Positions 27,508 through 36,571 of a DNA stretch of 64,000 bases are shown in pieces. The translations under genes were made by a program, and so were the position numbers. Positions within the stretch are counted from its first letter, which is position 1; each line of letters begins with the position of its first letter. Source of the DNA: Ancylobacter radicis (lineage in GTDB: Bacteria; Pseudomonadota; Alphaproteobacteria; Rhizobiales; Xanthobacteraceae); NCBI RefSeq assembly GCF_018449475.1, contig NZ_JAHCQH010000018.1, positions 1 through 64,000 of the forward strand. The letters run 5' to 3'. The notes below the pieces were generated by a model. It searched no databases. It saw only the letters and a list, made by a program, of their open reading frames with translations, and was not told the origin of the DNA.

Positions 27508-28911
27508 GTGGCGAATGATGATCCCAAAAACGATCCGACCGAGACCGAGACGGGCCATGAGGCTGGCCACGAGGCTGGCCACGAGGCTGGCCACGAGGCC
27601 GGGGCGCGCGGCAAATCCCGCCGTCGGCCCCCGCCGACGCTCGATCTGGCGGCGACCGAAGTGACGCCGGACAAAGCGTCCGCGGACAAGGCGAGCCCGG
27701 CGGCTGAGAAAAGCCCCGCCGATTCCACGGCCGAGGTGCCGGTGCTCGATATCGGCAGCGCGGGCGATGCTCCTGCCGCCGATACTCCCGCCAACGATAC
27801 TCCCGACGCGCCGCCCGAGCCGGTGCACGCCGCCGAACTGCCGGGCGCGACCAGCCCGCCCGAGGCGCCGAAGCGGCAGATGGGTCTGATCGCCGGGCTG
27901 GTGGTCGCGGTGATTTCCGGCGTGATCGGCGGCGCGGTGGCGCTCGCCGTGGTCAGCACCTTCTACGGCGCCGAGCAGAATGCCGACGCCATCACCCAGC
28001 TTGAGGCGCGCGCGCTTGACCTGCGCCAGCGCCTGGAGGCGATCGAGCAGGCGGGCGGCGCTCCCGCCGCGCCGGCGCCGGCCGCCAATGCGGAACTGCC
28101 GCAGGAGCTGGCGACCCGGCTCGACGCGCTCGAATCCGGCCTCTCGGCGATGGGCGAGCGGGTGACGACGCTCGCCAACGCGCCGGCGCCCGAGCCGGTC
28201 GCGCCGGCCGTCTCGCCCGAGGCGGTTGCCGCGCTCGGCAGCCGGCTCGATGGTTTGCAGCAGCGCGTGGAGGCTATTCCCGCGCCGCCGCCGGCCGCCT
28301 CGCCGCAGGACCTTGCCACCGCCAATGCCCGGATCGGCGCGGTCGAGCAGAAGCTCGCCACCGTCGCCCAGCAGCAGCAGGCCAGCGGGCAGAGCGCCGC
28401 GCAACTGGTGGCGCTCGACGCGCTGGAGGACGCGGTGGCGGGCGGACGGCCCTTCACCACCGAACTGAAGGCCAGCCGGACGCTGCTCGGCGCCGGCGGT
28501 GACGGTCTGGCGGCGCTGGAGCCGAAGGCCGGCAGCGGCTACGGCACCGGCCTCGCGCTCGCCGAACAGCTCACCCGCGCCACCGCGCCGACCCCGGCGG
28601 AACCGGCGGCGCCGGCCTCTGACGCCGGCGTGCTCGACCGGCTGGTGGAGAGCGCCAAGGGGCTGGTGACGGTGCGCCGCAGCGATGAGGCGCCGGCTGG
28701 CGCTGACGCCGAGGCGATCGCCACCGCGCGGGCGCAGCTCCAGCGCGGCGATTTCCCCGGCGCGCTGGCGACGCTGAACGCGCTGCCGGATGAGAGCCGC
28801 GCCCGCGTGGCGCCGGTGATCGCCGCCATCGAGGACCGGCAGGCGGCGCTCGCCGCCGTGGCCGGCCTCAGCCAGCATGTGCTGGCCAGCCTTGCGGGAG
28901 GAACCCAGTGA
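27508..28911 (+). CDS. Mitofilin/Mic60-like membrane protein of the hem operon
   Basis: The 467-residue protein has a disordered acidic and Pro/Ala-rich N-terminus, one membrane helix at about 126-151 (LIAGLVVAVISGVIGGAVAL), then a long region of predicted coiled coil (repeated ARLDALESGL-type heptads) and a C-terminal helical domain. This is the layout of alphaproteobacterial Mic60, the relative of mitochondrial mitofilin, which is regularly found between hemD and hemY and has been linked to intracytoplasmic or envelope membrane shaping. Residues 16-33 are four GHEA repeats encoded by a 12-base tandem repeat. The start is GTG with ggggagg seven bases upstream. It overlaps hemY by four bases. 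Confidence 0.85.
   Translation: MANDDPKNDPTETETGHEAGHEAGHEAGHEAGARGKSRRRPPPTLDLAATEVTPDKASADKASPAAEKSPADSTAEVPVLDIGSAGDAPAADTPANDTPDAPPEPVHAAELPGATSPPEAPKRQMGLIAGLVVAVISGVIGGAVALAVVSTFYGAEQNADAITQLEARALDLRQRLEAIEQAGGAPAAPAPAANAELPQELATRLDALESGLSAMGERVTTLANAPAPEPVAPAVSPEAVAALGSRLDGLQQRVEAIPAPPPAASPQDLATANARIGAVEQKLATVAQQQQASGQSAAQLVALDALEDAVAGGRPFTTELKASRTLLGAGGDGLAALEPKAGSGYGTGLALAEQLTRATAPTPAEPAAPASDAGVLDRLVESAKGLVTVRRSDEAPAGADAEAIATARAQLQRGDFPGALATLNALPDESRARVAPVIAAIEDRQAALAAVAGLSQHVLASLAGGTQ
27553..27600 (+). repeat. 12-bp minisatellite in mic60
   Basis: Four copies of ggccaygaggcy code for repeated Gly-His-Glu-Ala. The unit length keeps the frame, so copy number can change without damage. 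The product is a run of His and acidic residues that could bind metal. Confidence 0.92.
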
Positions 28912-30560
28912 TCCGCATCGTCGTCTATCTGCTGATCCTCGCCGCCATCGCCTTCGGGGTCGCCTGGCTGGCCGACCGTCCCGGCCAGATCGCCCTCGAC
29001 TGGCAGGGCTGGCATATCGAGACCAGCGTGCTGGTCGCGGCGAGCGCGCTGCTCGCCGTGATCGCCGCCGCCATCCTGCTGTGGACGCTGCTGCGGCTGA
29101 TCGTCCGCTCGCCGGACCTGATCGCCGGCTCCTGGCGTCACCGCCGCCGCACCAAGGGCTGGGCGGCGATCTCGCGCGGCCTGGTCGCGGTCGGCTCGGG
29201 CGATGTGATGGGCGCCCGGCGCGCCGCCAATGATGCCGAGCGGCTGATGGGCAGCGAACCGCTGACCCGTCTGCTGGCCGCGCAGGCGGCGCAACTCTCC
29301 GGCGATTCGGCCGGCGCGGAAGCGGCCTTCCGCACCATGGCCGACACGCCCGGCACGCGCCTGCTCGGGCTGCGCGGCCTGCATGTGGAAGCGCGCCGGC
29401 GCGGCGACGCCAATGCCGCGCTGATGACCGCGGAGGAAGCCGCGCGCCACGAGCCGGGCCTTGCCTGGGCGGCGGATGCGGTGATCGAGGCGCGCTGCCT
29501 CAAGGGCGACTTTACCGGCGCGCTGGCGATGCTGGAACGCGAGGCCGCCCATGGCGGGCTGGACCGCGCCGCGCATCGGCGCCGCCGGGCGGTGCTGCTC
29601 GCCGCGCAGGCGCAGGCGGTCGAACTGTCCGATCCCGCCACCGCCCGTGAGAAGGCGGTCGAGGCGGCGCGCCTTTCGCCGACGCTGGTGCCCGCCGCCG
29701 ACATTGCCGGGCGCCTGCTCGGCGCCGCCGGGGACACCCGCAAGGCCTCGAAGATCGTCGAGAATGCCTATGCGGCGACCCCGCATCCCGATCTCGCCGA
29801 GACCTATCTGCATCTGCGCCCCGGCGATGCCTCGCGCGAGCGGCTGAAGCGCATCCGCACGCTGACCGCCCGCGCCCCGGCCCATCCCGAAAGCGCGATG
29901 GTGCTGGCCCGCGCCGCCCTCGACGCGCTGGAGTTCGACATCGCCCGCACCGCGCTGCTGCCGCTGCTCGGCGAGCCGACGCAGCGCGCTTGCCTGTTGA
30001 TGGCGGAACTCGAAGCCGCCGAGCATGGCGATGTCGGCAAGGCCCGCGAATGGACCGCCCGCGCCGTGCGCGCCCAGCGCGACCCGGCCTGGGTGGCCGA
30101 TGGCGTGTTGGCGGAAGCCTGGGGGCCGGTCTCGCCGGTCACCGGCAAGCTCGACGCCTATGAATGGAAACTGCCGCCCGGCGTTGCCACGACGCCGATG
30201 CTGGAGAATGAGGCCGAGCGGGTGAAAGCGGCGATCGCCGCCGCCATCGCCGCGCGCCCCGTCCCTGCACCGGAGCCGCCGGTGGTCGATCTCGCCCCGG
30301 AGCCCCCGACCGCGCCGCTCGCCCCCGAGGTCGAGCCGCGCCCGGAGGTGCTGGAGGCGAAGGTCGAGAACGGCAAGGCGGACGTAGTGAAGGAGCCGGT
30401 GAAGGCGGAGGGCGAGAAGCGCCCGGCCGGCGCCGCCGCATCGGGCACCACGTCGGGCGCCGGCCCTGTGGTGGCGATGCCGCATCTGCCGGATGATCCC
30501 GGCCCCGGCCCGTTCCCGGACGAGCCCGCCGGCACCACGCGCCCGCCCTACGGGGTGTGA
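28908..30560 (+). CDS. hemY: HemY-family TPR membrane protein
   Basis: This 550-residue protein has two N-terminal membrane helices (about 3-22 and 40-62), the HemY_N domain, and a TPR-rich cytoplasmic or periplasmic part up to about 430. The last ~120 residues are Pro/Glu/Ala-rich and low-complexity. Despite its name, this HemY is not a protoporphyrinogen oxidase; it is a scaffold-like protein of unclear role that travels with heme genes. It starts with GTG overlapping the mic60 stop (GTGA), after a strong gggaggaac, so it is translationally coupled. Confidence 0.92.
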   Translation: MIRIVVYLLILAAIAFGVAWLADRPGQIALDWQGWHIETSVLVAASALLAVIAAAILLWTLLRLIVRSPDLIAGSWRHRRRTKGWAAISRGLVAVGSGDVMGARRAANDAERLMGSEPLTRLLAAQAAQLSGDSAGAEAAFRTMADTPGTRLLGLRGLHVEARRRGDANAALMTAEEAARHEPGLAWAADAVIEARCLKGDFTGALAMLEREAAHGGLDRAAHRRRRAVLLAAQAQAVELSDPATAREKAVEAARLSPTLVPAADIAGRLLGAAGDTRKASKIVENAYAATPHPDLAETYLHLRPGDASRERLKRIRTLTARAPAHPESAMVLARAALDALEFDIARTALLPLLGEPTQRACLLMAELEAAEHGDVGKAREWTARAVRAQRDPAWVADGVLAEAWGPVSPVTGKLDAYEWKLPPGVATTPMLENEAERVKAAIAAAIAARPVPAPEPPVVDLAPEPPTAPLAPEVEPRPEVLEAKVENGKADVVKEPVKAEGEKRPAGAAASGTTSGAGPVVAMPHLPDDPGPGPFPDEPAGTTRPPYGV

Positions 30561-30606
30561 GGCCGGGGGCGGACAAGGCGCGCCCGAGTGGCGCGCGGGT
30601 CATCTC

Positions 30607-30633
30607 AAACAAAAGCGCGCCTTGCGGCGCGGG
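30607..30633 (-). terminator. Minus-strand terminator 1 of 3
   Basis: Stem cgcgcc/ggcgcg with loop ttgc, preceded on the plus strand by aaacaaaa. Read on the minus strand this is a GC hairpin followed by TTTTGTTT, a good intrinsic terminator. It is the last of the three met by minus-strand transcription. Confidence 0.7.
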
Positions 30634-30646
30634 ATGGACCTTTAAT

Positions 30647-30673
30647 AACAAAAAGCGTGCCTTGCGGCGCGCG
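30647..30673 (-). terminator. Minus-strand terminator 2 of 3
   Basis: Stem gcgtgcc/ggcgcgc with loop ttgc and one G-T pair, with an aacaaaaa tract on its left, giving a U tail on the minus strand. It is nearly identical to its two neighbours. Confidence 0.7.
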
Positions 30674-30684
30674 GGGGTCTTCTC

Positions 30685-30713
30685 AAACAAAAAGCGCGCC
30701 TTGCGGCGCGCTT
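30685..30713 (-). terminator. Minus-strand terminator 3 of 3
   Basis: A perfect 9-bp stem aagcgcgcc/ggcgcgctt with loop ttgc, next to aaacaaaaa. It is the strongest of the three and the first reached by transcription coming from cobT. On the plus strand it also follows hemY, but there the T tract is only two bases. Confidence 0.75.
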
Positions 30714-30917
30714 GTCGCTCTGAGAGAGCGTGACCCCGCCAGACGCCGGTCGCTCGTCAAACGACCGGAGGGAGTGAACGCGGTCGGAGTACATCCGTCC
30801 TAACCGCCTTCCAGTCGGCGAGGCGCTGACGAAGCGCCACCATGCCGACAGCCCGTTTCTGGCTGGGTGAACGTTATCTGGGGTGCCGTTGCGGGAATTC
30901 AAGGGGCGCGGCGCGGG

Positions 30918-30969
30918 AAGACGTGGATGCCCGTCCCCGGATCAAGTCCGGGGACGGGCATGACGGTGT
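30918..30969. repeat. Palindromic intergenic element
   Basis: This has the same layout as the third hairpin at 291-343: acgtggat, then complementary arms gcccgtccccgg and ccggggacgggc around atcaagt, then atgacgg. It is followed by a 10-base G run. Confidence 0.8.
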
Positions 30970-30974
30970 TCTGC

Positions 30975-30984
30975 GGGGGGGGGG
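30975..30984. repeat. Run of ten G residues
   Basis: An uninterrupted homopolymer next to the palindrome at 30918-30969, non-coding. Confidence 0.85.
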
Positions 30985-31027
30985 AGACAGCGGGAAGTGC
31001 GGGAGATTACCTTCTTCCGAAGCTTGC

Positions 31028-31079
31028 GTCGTCATGCTGAGGCGCCCGGCACCGCCGGGCCTCGAAGCACGCAGGCCCC
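31028..31079. repeat. Palindromic element, second family
   Basis: Begins gtcgtcatgctgaggcg and ends cctcgaagcacgc, with arms gcccggc/gccgggc. This is the 'cgtcat...ctgagg...cctcgaag' family, also found at 51429-51548 and 55168-55333. Confidence 0.7.
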
Positions 31080-31117
31080 CACATCACGGTTGAAGGAGCC
31101 GCGTTCCCACCGTCACA

Positions 31118-31153
31118 CCGTCACGGCCGGACTTGATCCGGCCATCCACGTCT
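31118..31153. repeat. Palindromic intergenic element
   Basis: cgtcac, then arms ggccgga/tccggcc around cttga, then atccacgtc. It belongs to the first palindrome family and lies 43 bases after the cobT stop, where it may help end the transcript. Confidence 0.75.
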
Positions 31154-31195
31154 TCCCGCCCGGCCTCAGCCCAGCCGGCCCTTCCCGCCCGCCTA

Positions 31196-33280
31196 CTACG
31201 TGCGGCGGGTGGGGATGTGGGCGGGGGAGGGGCTCGCCTTGCCGGAGACGGGGCGACCGGCAGCGGTGCCGATGCCGGTGCCCAACCCCTTGCCGGAGGC
31301 CTGCCCCTTGCCAGAGCCGCCACCGCCGGCGGGGCCGCGTCCGGGGCCGCCGCTCGTGCTGCCGCCGACCGGCTTGGCGAGGTTGATCGGCGTGGCGGCG
31401 CGGGGCTTGCGCGGGGCGCCGCGCGGCTTCTCGTCGAACAGCTCGGCCAGCTTCTCGGTCATCACGCCGCCGAGTTCCTCGGCGTCGACGATGGTCACGG
31501 CGCGCTTGTAATAGCGCGTCACGTCATGGCCGATGCCGATGGCGATCAGCTCGACCGGGGACTTGTCCTCGATCTGCTGGATCACCCAGCGCAGATGGCG
31601 CTCCAGATAATTGCCGGGATTGACCGACAGGGTGGAATCGTCGACCGGCGCGCCGTCCGAGATCATCATCAGGATGCGGCGCTGCTCGTTGCGGGCGAGC
31701 AGGCGGTTATGCGCCCAGTCGAGCGCCTCGCCGTCGATATTCTCCTTCAGCAGCCCCTCGCGCATCATCAGGCCGAGATTGCGCCGGGCGCGGCGCCAGG
31801 GGGCGTCCGCCGCCTTGTAGATGATGTGGCGGAGATCGTTCAGCCGGCCGGGCGCGCCCGGCTTGCCGGCGGACAGCCACGCCTCGCGCGCCTGCCCGCC
31901 CTTCCACGCCTTGGTGGTGAAGCCGAGGATCTCGACCTTCACGCCGCACCGCTCCAGCGTGCGCGCGAGAATGTCGGCGCAGGCGGCGGCGACCGTGATC
32001 GGGCGCCCGCGCATCGAACCGGAATTGTCGAGCAGCAGGGTGACGACGGTGTCGCGGAAATCGGTGTCGCGCTCGCGCTTGAAGGAGAGCGGCTGCATCG
32101 GGTCGGTGATGATGCGGTGCAGGCGCGCGGGATCGAGCATGCCCTCTTCGAGATCGAACTCCCAGCCGCGATTCTGCTGCGCCATCAGCCGGCGCTGGAG
32201 CCGGTTGGCAAGGCGCGCGACGACGCCCTGCAGATGGGTGAGCTGCTTGTCGAGATAGGCGCGCAGGCGCGCCAGCTCCTCCGGGTCGCACAGCTCGTCC
32301 GCGTTCACCGTCTCGTCGAAGCGCGGGGTGAAGGGGTGATATTCCGGCGGGCGCGGCTCGCTTGGGACGGCATGCTGCGGCTGCCAGGGCTCGGACGCCT
32401 CGTCGGCATCGCCCAGCTCGGCATCGTCGGACAGTTCGGAGGTGGGCTGCTCCTGCTGGTCCTCGGATTCCTCCGGGTTCTGGTCGGAGGACAGGTCGCT
32501 GTCGACCTCGGTGGTGCCTTCCGCGCTCTCGTCCGGCTCGGCCTCGCTGCCCTTGCCATTGTCCTCGTCGCGGCGGTCATCGGCGTCGGTCGAGGGGTCG
32601 TTGTTCTCGTCGAAGGGGGCGATGTCCTCGCCCATGCCGAGCGAGGAGAGCAGGTCGCGCATCGCCTCGGCATAGCGGCCCTGATTGTCGGCGGCGCCGG
32701 CCAGTTCGTCGAGCGCGCGGGCGCCATGCTCCTCGATGAAGCCGCGCCACAGATTGACCATCTCGCGGGCGGCCGCCGGCGGGGCCATGCCGGTCATGCG
32801 CTCGCGCAGGATCAGCGACAGCGCGTGCTCCAGCGGCGCGTCGGAACGGTCGGCGAGATTGGCGAAATTGGCCTTCTGGTAGCGGTCCTCCAGCATGGCC
32901 GAGAGGTTGAGCGCCACGCCATCCATGCGCAGCGCGCCCAGCGATTCGCAGCGCGTCTGCTCGGCCGCCTCGAAGGCGGCGCGGGCCTGCTGGCCCACCG
33001 GGGTGAGGCGCTGATGCACCTTCGGGTCGTGGCAGGCCATACGCAGCGCCATCGAATCGGCATGGCCGCGCATGATCGCGGCGTCCTGCTTCGACATGCG
33101 GCGCGAGGGTTCGGGCAGGCGGGCATGGCCGTCGGAGAAGCCCGGCTTGTCGGCGCCGAAGGTGACCTCGATCTCGCGGTCGCCGGCGATGGCACGCAGG
33201 CAGCCGGTGACCGCGCGCTTCAGCGGCTCGGTCGGGGCTTCCTTGGTGGCCGGGCGGTTGGGGCGGTTCGAGGTGCTCAT
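31196..33280 (-). CDS. cobT: Cobaltochelatase subunit CobT
   Basis: CobT works with CobS and CobN to insert cobalt into hydrogenobyrinic acid a,c-diamide in the aerobic vitamin B12 pathway. The 694-residue protein has the family's N-terminal domain, a highly acidic middle stretch (about 220-300, rich in Asp, Glu and Ser), and a C-terminal von Willebrand A domain with the MIDAS motif DNSGSM (Asp418). The last ~60 residues are Gly/Lys/Pro-rich. It is downstream of cobS on the same strand, 148 bases apart, with a palindrome pair between. No cobN or other cob genes lie in the window. Confidence 0.96.
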   Translation of the reverse strand: MSTSNRPNRPATKEAPTEPLKRAVTGCLRAIAGDREIEVTFGADKPGFSDGHARLPEPSRRMSKQDAAIMRGHADSMALRMACHDPKVHQRLTPVGQQARAAFEAAEQTRCESLGALRMDGVALNLSAMLEDRYQKANFANLADRSDAPLEHALSLILRERMTGMAPPAAAREMVNLWRGFIEEHGARALDELAGAADNQGRYAEAMRDLLSSLGMGEDIAPFDENNDPSTDADDRRDEDNGKGSEAEPDESAEGTTEVDSDLSSDQNPEESEDQQEQPTSELSDDAELGDADEASEPWQPQHAVPSEPRPPEYHPFTPRFDETVNADELCDPEELARLRAYLDKQLTHLQGVVARLANRLQRRLMAQQNRGWEFDLEEGMLDPARLHRIITDPMQPLSFKRERDTDFRDTVVTLLLDNSGSMRGRPITVAAACADILARTLERCGVKVEILGFTTKAWKGGQAREAWLSAGKPGAPGRLNDLRHIIYKAADAPWRRARRNLGLMMREGLLKENIDGEALDWAHNRLLARNEQRRILMMISDGAPVDDSTLSVNPGNYLERHLRWVIQQIEDKSPVELIAIGIGHDVTRYYKRAVTIVDAEELGGVMTEKLAELFDEKPRGAPRKPRAATPINLAKPVGGSTSGGPGRGPAGGGGSGKGQASGKGLGTGIGTAAGRPVSGKASPSPAHIPTRRT

Positions 33281-33307
33281 GGCGACGCCTTGGATGACAT
33301 AATTTTT

Positions 33308-33418
33308 CCTCTCCCCGGCGGGGAGAGGTGGCCCGCGAAGCGGGTCGGTGAGGGGGAGGCACCATTCGGGGCGCCAAGGCCCCCCTCACCCCGGCCCTCT
33401 CCCCATTGGGGAGAGGGA
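33308..33418. repeat. Inverted pair of 'ctctcccc' palindromes between cobS and cobT
   Basis: Two hairpins, one with arms ctctcccc/ggggagag near 33310-33328 and one near 33396-33416, flank cgcgaagcg and ggtgaggggg/ccccctcacc, which also pair. The whole forms one large structured unit of about 110 bases. A sister copy lies at 61467-61580 between rpsP and rimM. Confidence 0.8.
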
Positions 33419-33428
33419 GGCAGGTCCG

Positions 33429-34415
33429 TCAGGACATGACGACGTTGACGGCCGATTCGGTGAGCTCCTTGCCGAAGCAGCGCTGGTAGAACTCGGCCAC
33501 CAGCGTGCGTTCCAGCTCGTCGCACTTGTTGAGGAAGGTCACCCGGAAGGAGAAGGCGAGGTCCTGGAAGATCTCGGCATTCTCGGCCCAGGTGATGACG
33601 GTGCGCGGGCTCATCACGGTCGACAGGTCGCCATTGATGAAGGCCTGACGGGTGAGATCGGCCAGGCGCACCATGCGCGCGACGGTGTCGCGGCCTTCCG
33701 GCGTCTGGAAGTTCTTGGCCTTGGAGGCGACGATGTCGACTTCCTTGTCATGGGCCAGATAGTTCAGCGTGGTGACGATGGACCAGCGGTCCATCTGCGC
33801 CTGGTTGATCTGCTGGGTGCCGTGATAGAGGCCGGTCGTGTCGCCGAGGCCGATCGTGTTTGCGGTCGAGAACAGGCGGAAGGCGCCATGCGGGCGGATG
33901 ACGCGGTTCTGGTCGAGCAGCGTCAGGCGGCCGGCGCTCTCCAGCACGCGCTGGATCACGAACATCACGTCCGGGCGGCCGGCATCGTACTCGTCGAACA
34001 CCAGCGCGACGTTGTTCTGGTAGGCCCAGGGCAGGATGCCGTCGCGGAATTCGGTGACCTGGAGCCCGTCGCGGACCACGATGGCGTCCTTGCCGATCAG
34101 GTCGATACGCGAGATGTGGCTGTCGAGATTGACGCGCACGCAGGGCCAGTTCAGCCGCGCCGCGACCTGCTCGATATGGCTCGACTTGCCGGTGCCGTGA
34201 TAGCCGGTGACCATGACGCGGCGGTTATGCGCGAAGCCGGCGAGGATGGCGAGCGTGGTCGGGCGGTCGAACAGATAGTCGGGATCGACTTCCGGCACAT
34301 AGGCGTCGGGTTCGGCATAGGCCGGCACGTCGAGATCGACATCGAGCCCGAACACCTGACGGACCGAAACCTTCATGTCCGGCAGCGGGGCGGTTTGCGT
34401 GGGCGAGGCGGTCAT
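33429..34415 (-). CDS. cobS: Cobaltochelatase subunit CobS, AAA+ ATPase
   Basis: CobS is the ATPase that forms rings with CobT and drives cobalt insertion by CobN. The 328-residue protein has Walker [10 protein letters not shown] (71-79), Walker [10 protein letters not shown] (136-144), and the sensor region FRLFSTANT. The length is typical. It lies 54 bases downstream of the dnaJ-like gene and upstream of cobT on the same strand, an arrangement found widely in Hyphomicrobiales. Confidence 0.97.
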   Translation of the reverse strand: MTASPTQTAPLPDMKVSVRQVFGLDVDLDVPAYAEPDAYVPEVDPDYLFDRPTTLAILAGFAHNRRVMVTGYHGTGKSSHIEQVAARLNWPCVRVNLDSHISRIDLIGKDAIVVRDGLQVTEFRDGILPWAYQNNVALVFDEYDAGRPDVMFVIQRVLESAGRLTLLDQNRVIRPHGAFRLFSTANTIGLGDTTGLYHGTQQINQAQMDRWSIVTTLNYLAHDKEVDIVASKAKNFQTPEGRDTVARMVRLADLTRQAFINGDLSTVMSPRTVITWAENAEIFQDLAFSFRVTFLNKCDELERTLVAEFYQRCFGKELTESAVNVVMS

Positions 34416-34469
34416 TCTTCCTCCGTTGCCGCGCCGAATGCACGCGGGCTTGTCTGGCAGGCGCGCCTC

Positions 34470-35087
34470 TTAGCAGAAGCCCGCATTCTTGAGGTGATTA
34501 TAGGCCTGGATGACGTCGCGCAGACGGTCCTCGGTCGATATGTCGCCGCCATTGGCGTCGGGATGATATTTTTTCACCAGAACCTTGAAGCGGGCCTTCA
34601 GCTCCTCGGGCGTGGCGGAGATTTCCATACCCAGCGATTCGAAGGCGCGGCGCTCGGCATTGCGGATCATGCGGCTCTCGCGCGCCGGCGCCGGGTCGGG
34701 GCGCGCCGCGCCGCCGACTTCCTCGAACATGCCGAACGGGTCGGCAATGCCCTCGGTGGCGAAGGTGCGGGCGCTCTCGGCGGTCTTGGCGGCGCCGCGC
34801 ATGCCCATCTTCCAGGTCGGGCGATGGCCGGTCAGCGCGTCCTTCTGGTAGGCGGTGACGGCATCGTCCGGCATGCCGGCGAAATAATTATAGGACTGGT
34901 TGTACGCCCGGACATGGTCGAAGCAGTAGCTCCAGAACTGGCCTTCGCTGTGCCGGCCCTTCGGCGCGCGGTGCGTCGCCGGCTTGTCGCAGCCCGCCCA
35001 TTGGCATTGCGGGCCGTCCGTCTTCAGACGGCGGTCCCGGTCGGGCTTCACGCGGATGCGGTCGAAGAAGGGAGAGTCGAGCTTCAT
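34470..35087 (-). CDS. DnaJ-domain protein with N-terminal Cys/His motif
   Basis: This 205-residue protein has its J domain at the C-terminus (about 145-205) with HPD at 175-177 in KKYHPDANGG, so it can stimulate an Hsp70 such as DnaK. The N-terminal part has Cys28, Cys33, Cys55 and His58 (CQWAGC, SYCFDH), possibly a zinc site. It is not a full DnaJ, since the Gly/Phe region and substrate domains are absent. The start at Met 35087 begins recognisable family sequence (MKLDSPFFDRIRVKP); the longer open frame is unlikely. It is first in a likely dnaJ-cobS-cobT operon and divergent from bolA. A link to cobaltochelatase assembly is inference. Confidence 0.88.
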   Translation of the reverse strand: MKLDSPFFDRIRVKPDRDRRLKTDGPQCQWAGCDKPATHRAPKGRHSEGQFWSYCFDHVRAYNQSYNYFAGMPDDAVTAYQKDALTGHRPTWKMGMRGAAKTAESARTFATEGIADPFGMFEEVGGAARPDPAPARESRMIRNAERRAFESLGMEISATPEELKARFKVLVKKYHPDANGGDISTEDRLRDVIQAYNHLKNAGFC

Positions 35088-35197
35088 GATCGGGTGATTA
35101 TGCTTCCGGCGGGCGAGGTATACAAGAAACCACATATTCGTCACCGCGCCCGGCGGTGATATTGACGCCCCCTTATCCCGGAGCGAGCGCAACGTCC

Positions 35198-35521
35198 ATG
35201 AACCCGACTTCGAACGCCACCCCGAACCCGACCTCACCCCCCACGGATGATGCCGTCGCCGCGGCGCTGGCCCGCGTGCGGGCGGCACTGGCCGAACTCT
35301 CCCCGAGCGCGCTTGAGCTCGAGGATGAAAGCCACCGCCATGAAGGTCACGGCGGGCATCGCCCCGGCCAGCTCACGCATTTACGCGTGCGCATCGTGGC
35401 GGATGCCTTTACCGGCCAGGGCCGGCTGGCGCGTCACCGGATCGTGAACGGCCTGCTGGCCGATGAACTGTCGCGCGGGCTGCACGCCCTCGCCATAGAG
35501 GCGAAGGCTCCGGGGGAGTGA
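35198..35521 (+). CDS. bolA: BolA-family protein
   Basis: The 107-residue protein has the BolA fold: a His-containing segment SHRHEGHGGH, then THLRVRIVADAFTGQ and RHRIVNGLLADEL ending GLHALAIEAKAP. BolA proteins pair with monothiol glutaredoxins to handle [2Fe-2S] clusters. The N-terminal 25 residues are Asn/Thr/Pro-rich and non-conserved-looking. I start at ATG 35198; the open frame reaches 35156 but would add residues unlike the family. It is divergent from the dnaJ-like gene with 110 bases between. Confidence 0.92.
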   Translation: MNPTSNATPNPTSPPTDDAVAAALARVRAALAELSPSALELEDESHRHEGHGGHRPGQLTHLRVRIVADAFTGQGRLARHRIVNGLLADELSRGLHALAIEAKAPGE

Positions 35522-35534
35522 CCCGGAGCCTTCG
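35502..35534 (+). terminator. Hairpin spanning the bolA stop codon
   Basis: A perfect 13-bp stem cgaaggctccggg/cccggagccttcg has its 7-base loop over the bolA TGA. There is no T tract after it, so it may protect the 3' end or give rho-dependent termination. Confidence 0.55.
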
Positions 35535-35575
35535 ATGACCTGCGTTGCTGTATATGGGTGGTGCCGGGGCGAAGT

Positions 35576-36409
35576 CTACCGCCCGATCTGCATCAGCCGG
35601 CGGCCGGAGGCGTCGAGGAAGGCGATCTGCCCCTCCCGGTAGTCCCAGGAGCGCACATTGGCCATGGCCGAGGCCAGATGCTGCTCATAGATCTGCTGCG
35701 CATTGCGGCAGTTGATGCGGGTGGACATGACGCGGGAGAACGCCACCTGGCGACCGCGCACATCCATGCGCGAATGGAGGGTGTTGCAGCCCGCGGTGAC
35801 CGACACCGTCATGTCCGGCCCCACCGTGAAGCGGGCGCGCGATTCACGCGGCGCGGGAACGCCCCGGCCATCCGCGCCGGCGATCCAGAGCCGGGTCCAC
35901 TGGCCCTGCCATGAAACACGCGGCGTGGAGGCGGCCGGCGTCTCGGGCCGGGCCGGGCCGCCGCGGTCGGGGACGGTGATGAAGCGGAACTGCGCATGGG
36001 TGCCGCGCAGATCGGAGGAGGCGGTAAGCTGGCCGGCCCCGTCGACGGTGACGAACTTGCCATTCTGCACCGAGCGCAGCGAAACAGCATCGCCATGGGC
36101 GTCCATCTCGAAGGTTTCCCAGCCGCGAATATGCGGGCTGCCGGTGCCCAGCAGGGTCTGCGGGCCGATGCCGGCGCGCACATAGCTGCCATCGCTGGCG
36201 CGCAGGGCAATGCGCCGCCCCTCCAGCCGCACGATCTCGAACCGCGCCGCATCGCGCGTGTTGCCGGTCGCCACCAGCATGCCGGCACGCTGGGTCACGT
36301 TGGCGTTGTTGGACGCCCATTGCATCACGATGTCGGCGGCCGCCGGCAAGGTCATCAGACCCAGCGCGACCACGGCGGCAAGGCACTTCCCGATGACCGT
36401 CCGGCGCAT
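35576..36409 (-). CDS. Periplasmic protein with fascin-like and META domains
   Basis: The 277-residue protein has a signal peptide (cut near PAAA-D at 25-26). Residues about 55-145 read as a beta-trefoil of the fascin-like type (RIALRASDGSYVRAG, GWETFEMDAHGDAVSLRS, GKFVTVDGAGQL). Residues about 165-277 match the META/HslJ domain (VTAGCNTLHSR, STRINCRNAQQIYEQHL, IAFLDASGRRLM), with Cys208 and Cys234 able to form a disulphide. META-domain proteins such as HslJ are linked to novobiocin resistance or stress but have no known enzyme activity. The pairing of these two domains is unusual to me. It stands alone between bolA and the CNNM gene. Confidence 0.75.
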   Translation of the reverse strand: MRRTVIGKCLAAVVALGLMTLPAAADIVMQWASNNANVTQRAGMLVATGNTRDAARFEIVRLEGRRIALRASDGSYVRAGIGPQTLLGTGSPHIRGWETFEMDAHGDAVSLRSVQNGKFVTVDGAGQLTASSDLRGTHAQFRFITVPDRGGPARPETPAASTPRVSWQGQWTRLWIAGADGRGVPAPRESRARFTVGPDMTVSVTAGCNTLHSRMDVRGRQVAFSRVMSTRINCRNAQQIYEQHLASAMANVRSWDYREGQIAFLDASGRRLMQIGR

Positions 36410-36571
36410 TTCCAGTCCCCTCGTTTGACTATTGTTGGTGAGGGGAGGATAGCGGGTCGAACTGAATTGCGCATGAAGTCGAAATTCATCCGGTATTCAT
36501 CCGCGCCGGACGTTGGGACAGGACGAACCTCGGCCCCGTGCGGAGGGCGGTCAGCCCTTCGCCTTCCCCGC

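Larger units (their letters stand above)
30561..31195. other. 635-base region without a gene between hemY and cobT
   Basis: The gap between the convergent hemY and cobT genes holds three similar minus-strand terminators (30607-30713), a shorter inverted repeat ccggtcg/cgaccgg near 30742-30764, three palindromic elements (30918-30969, 31028-31079, 31118-31153) and a 10-base G run (30975-30984). Short open frames cross it but consist of repeat sequence. I see no RNA gene. Confidence 0.7.

Noticed and set aside
30561-31195. Possible CRISPR array in the repeat-rich gap
   Set aside because: Repeats are self-complementary terminators and REP-like palindromes with irregular spacing and no unique spacers.
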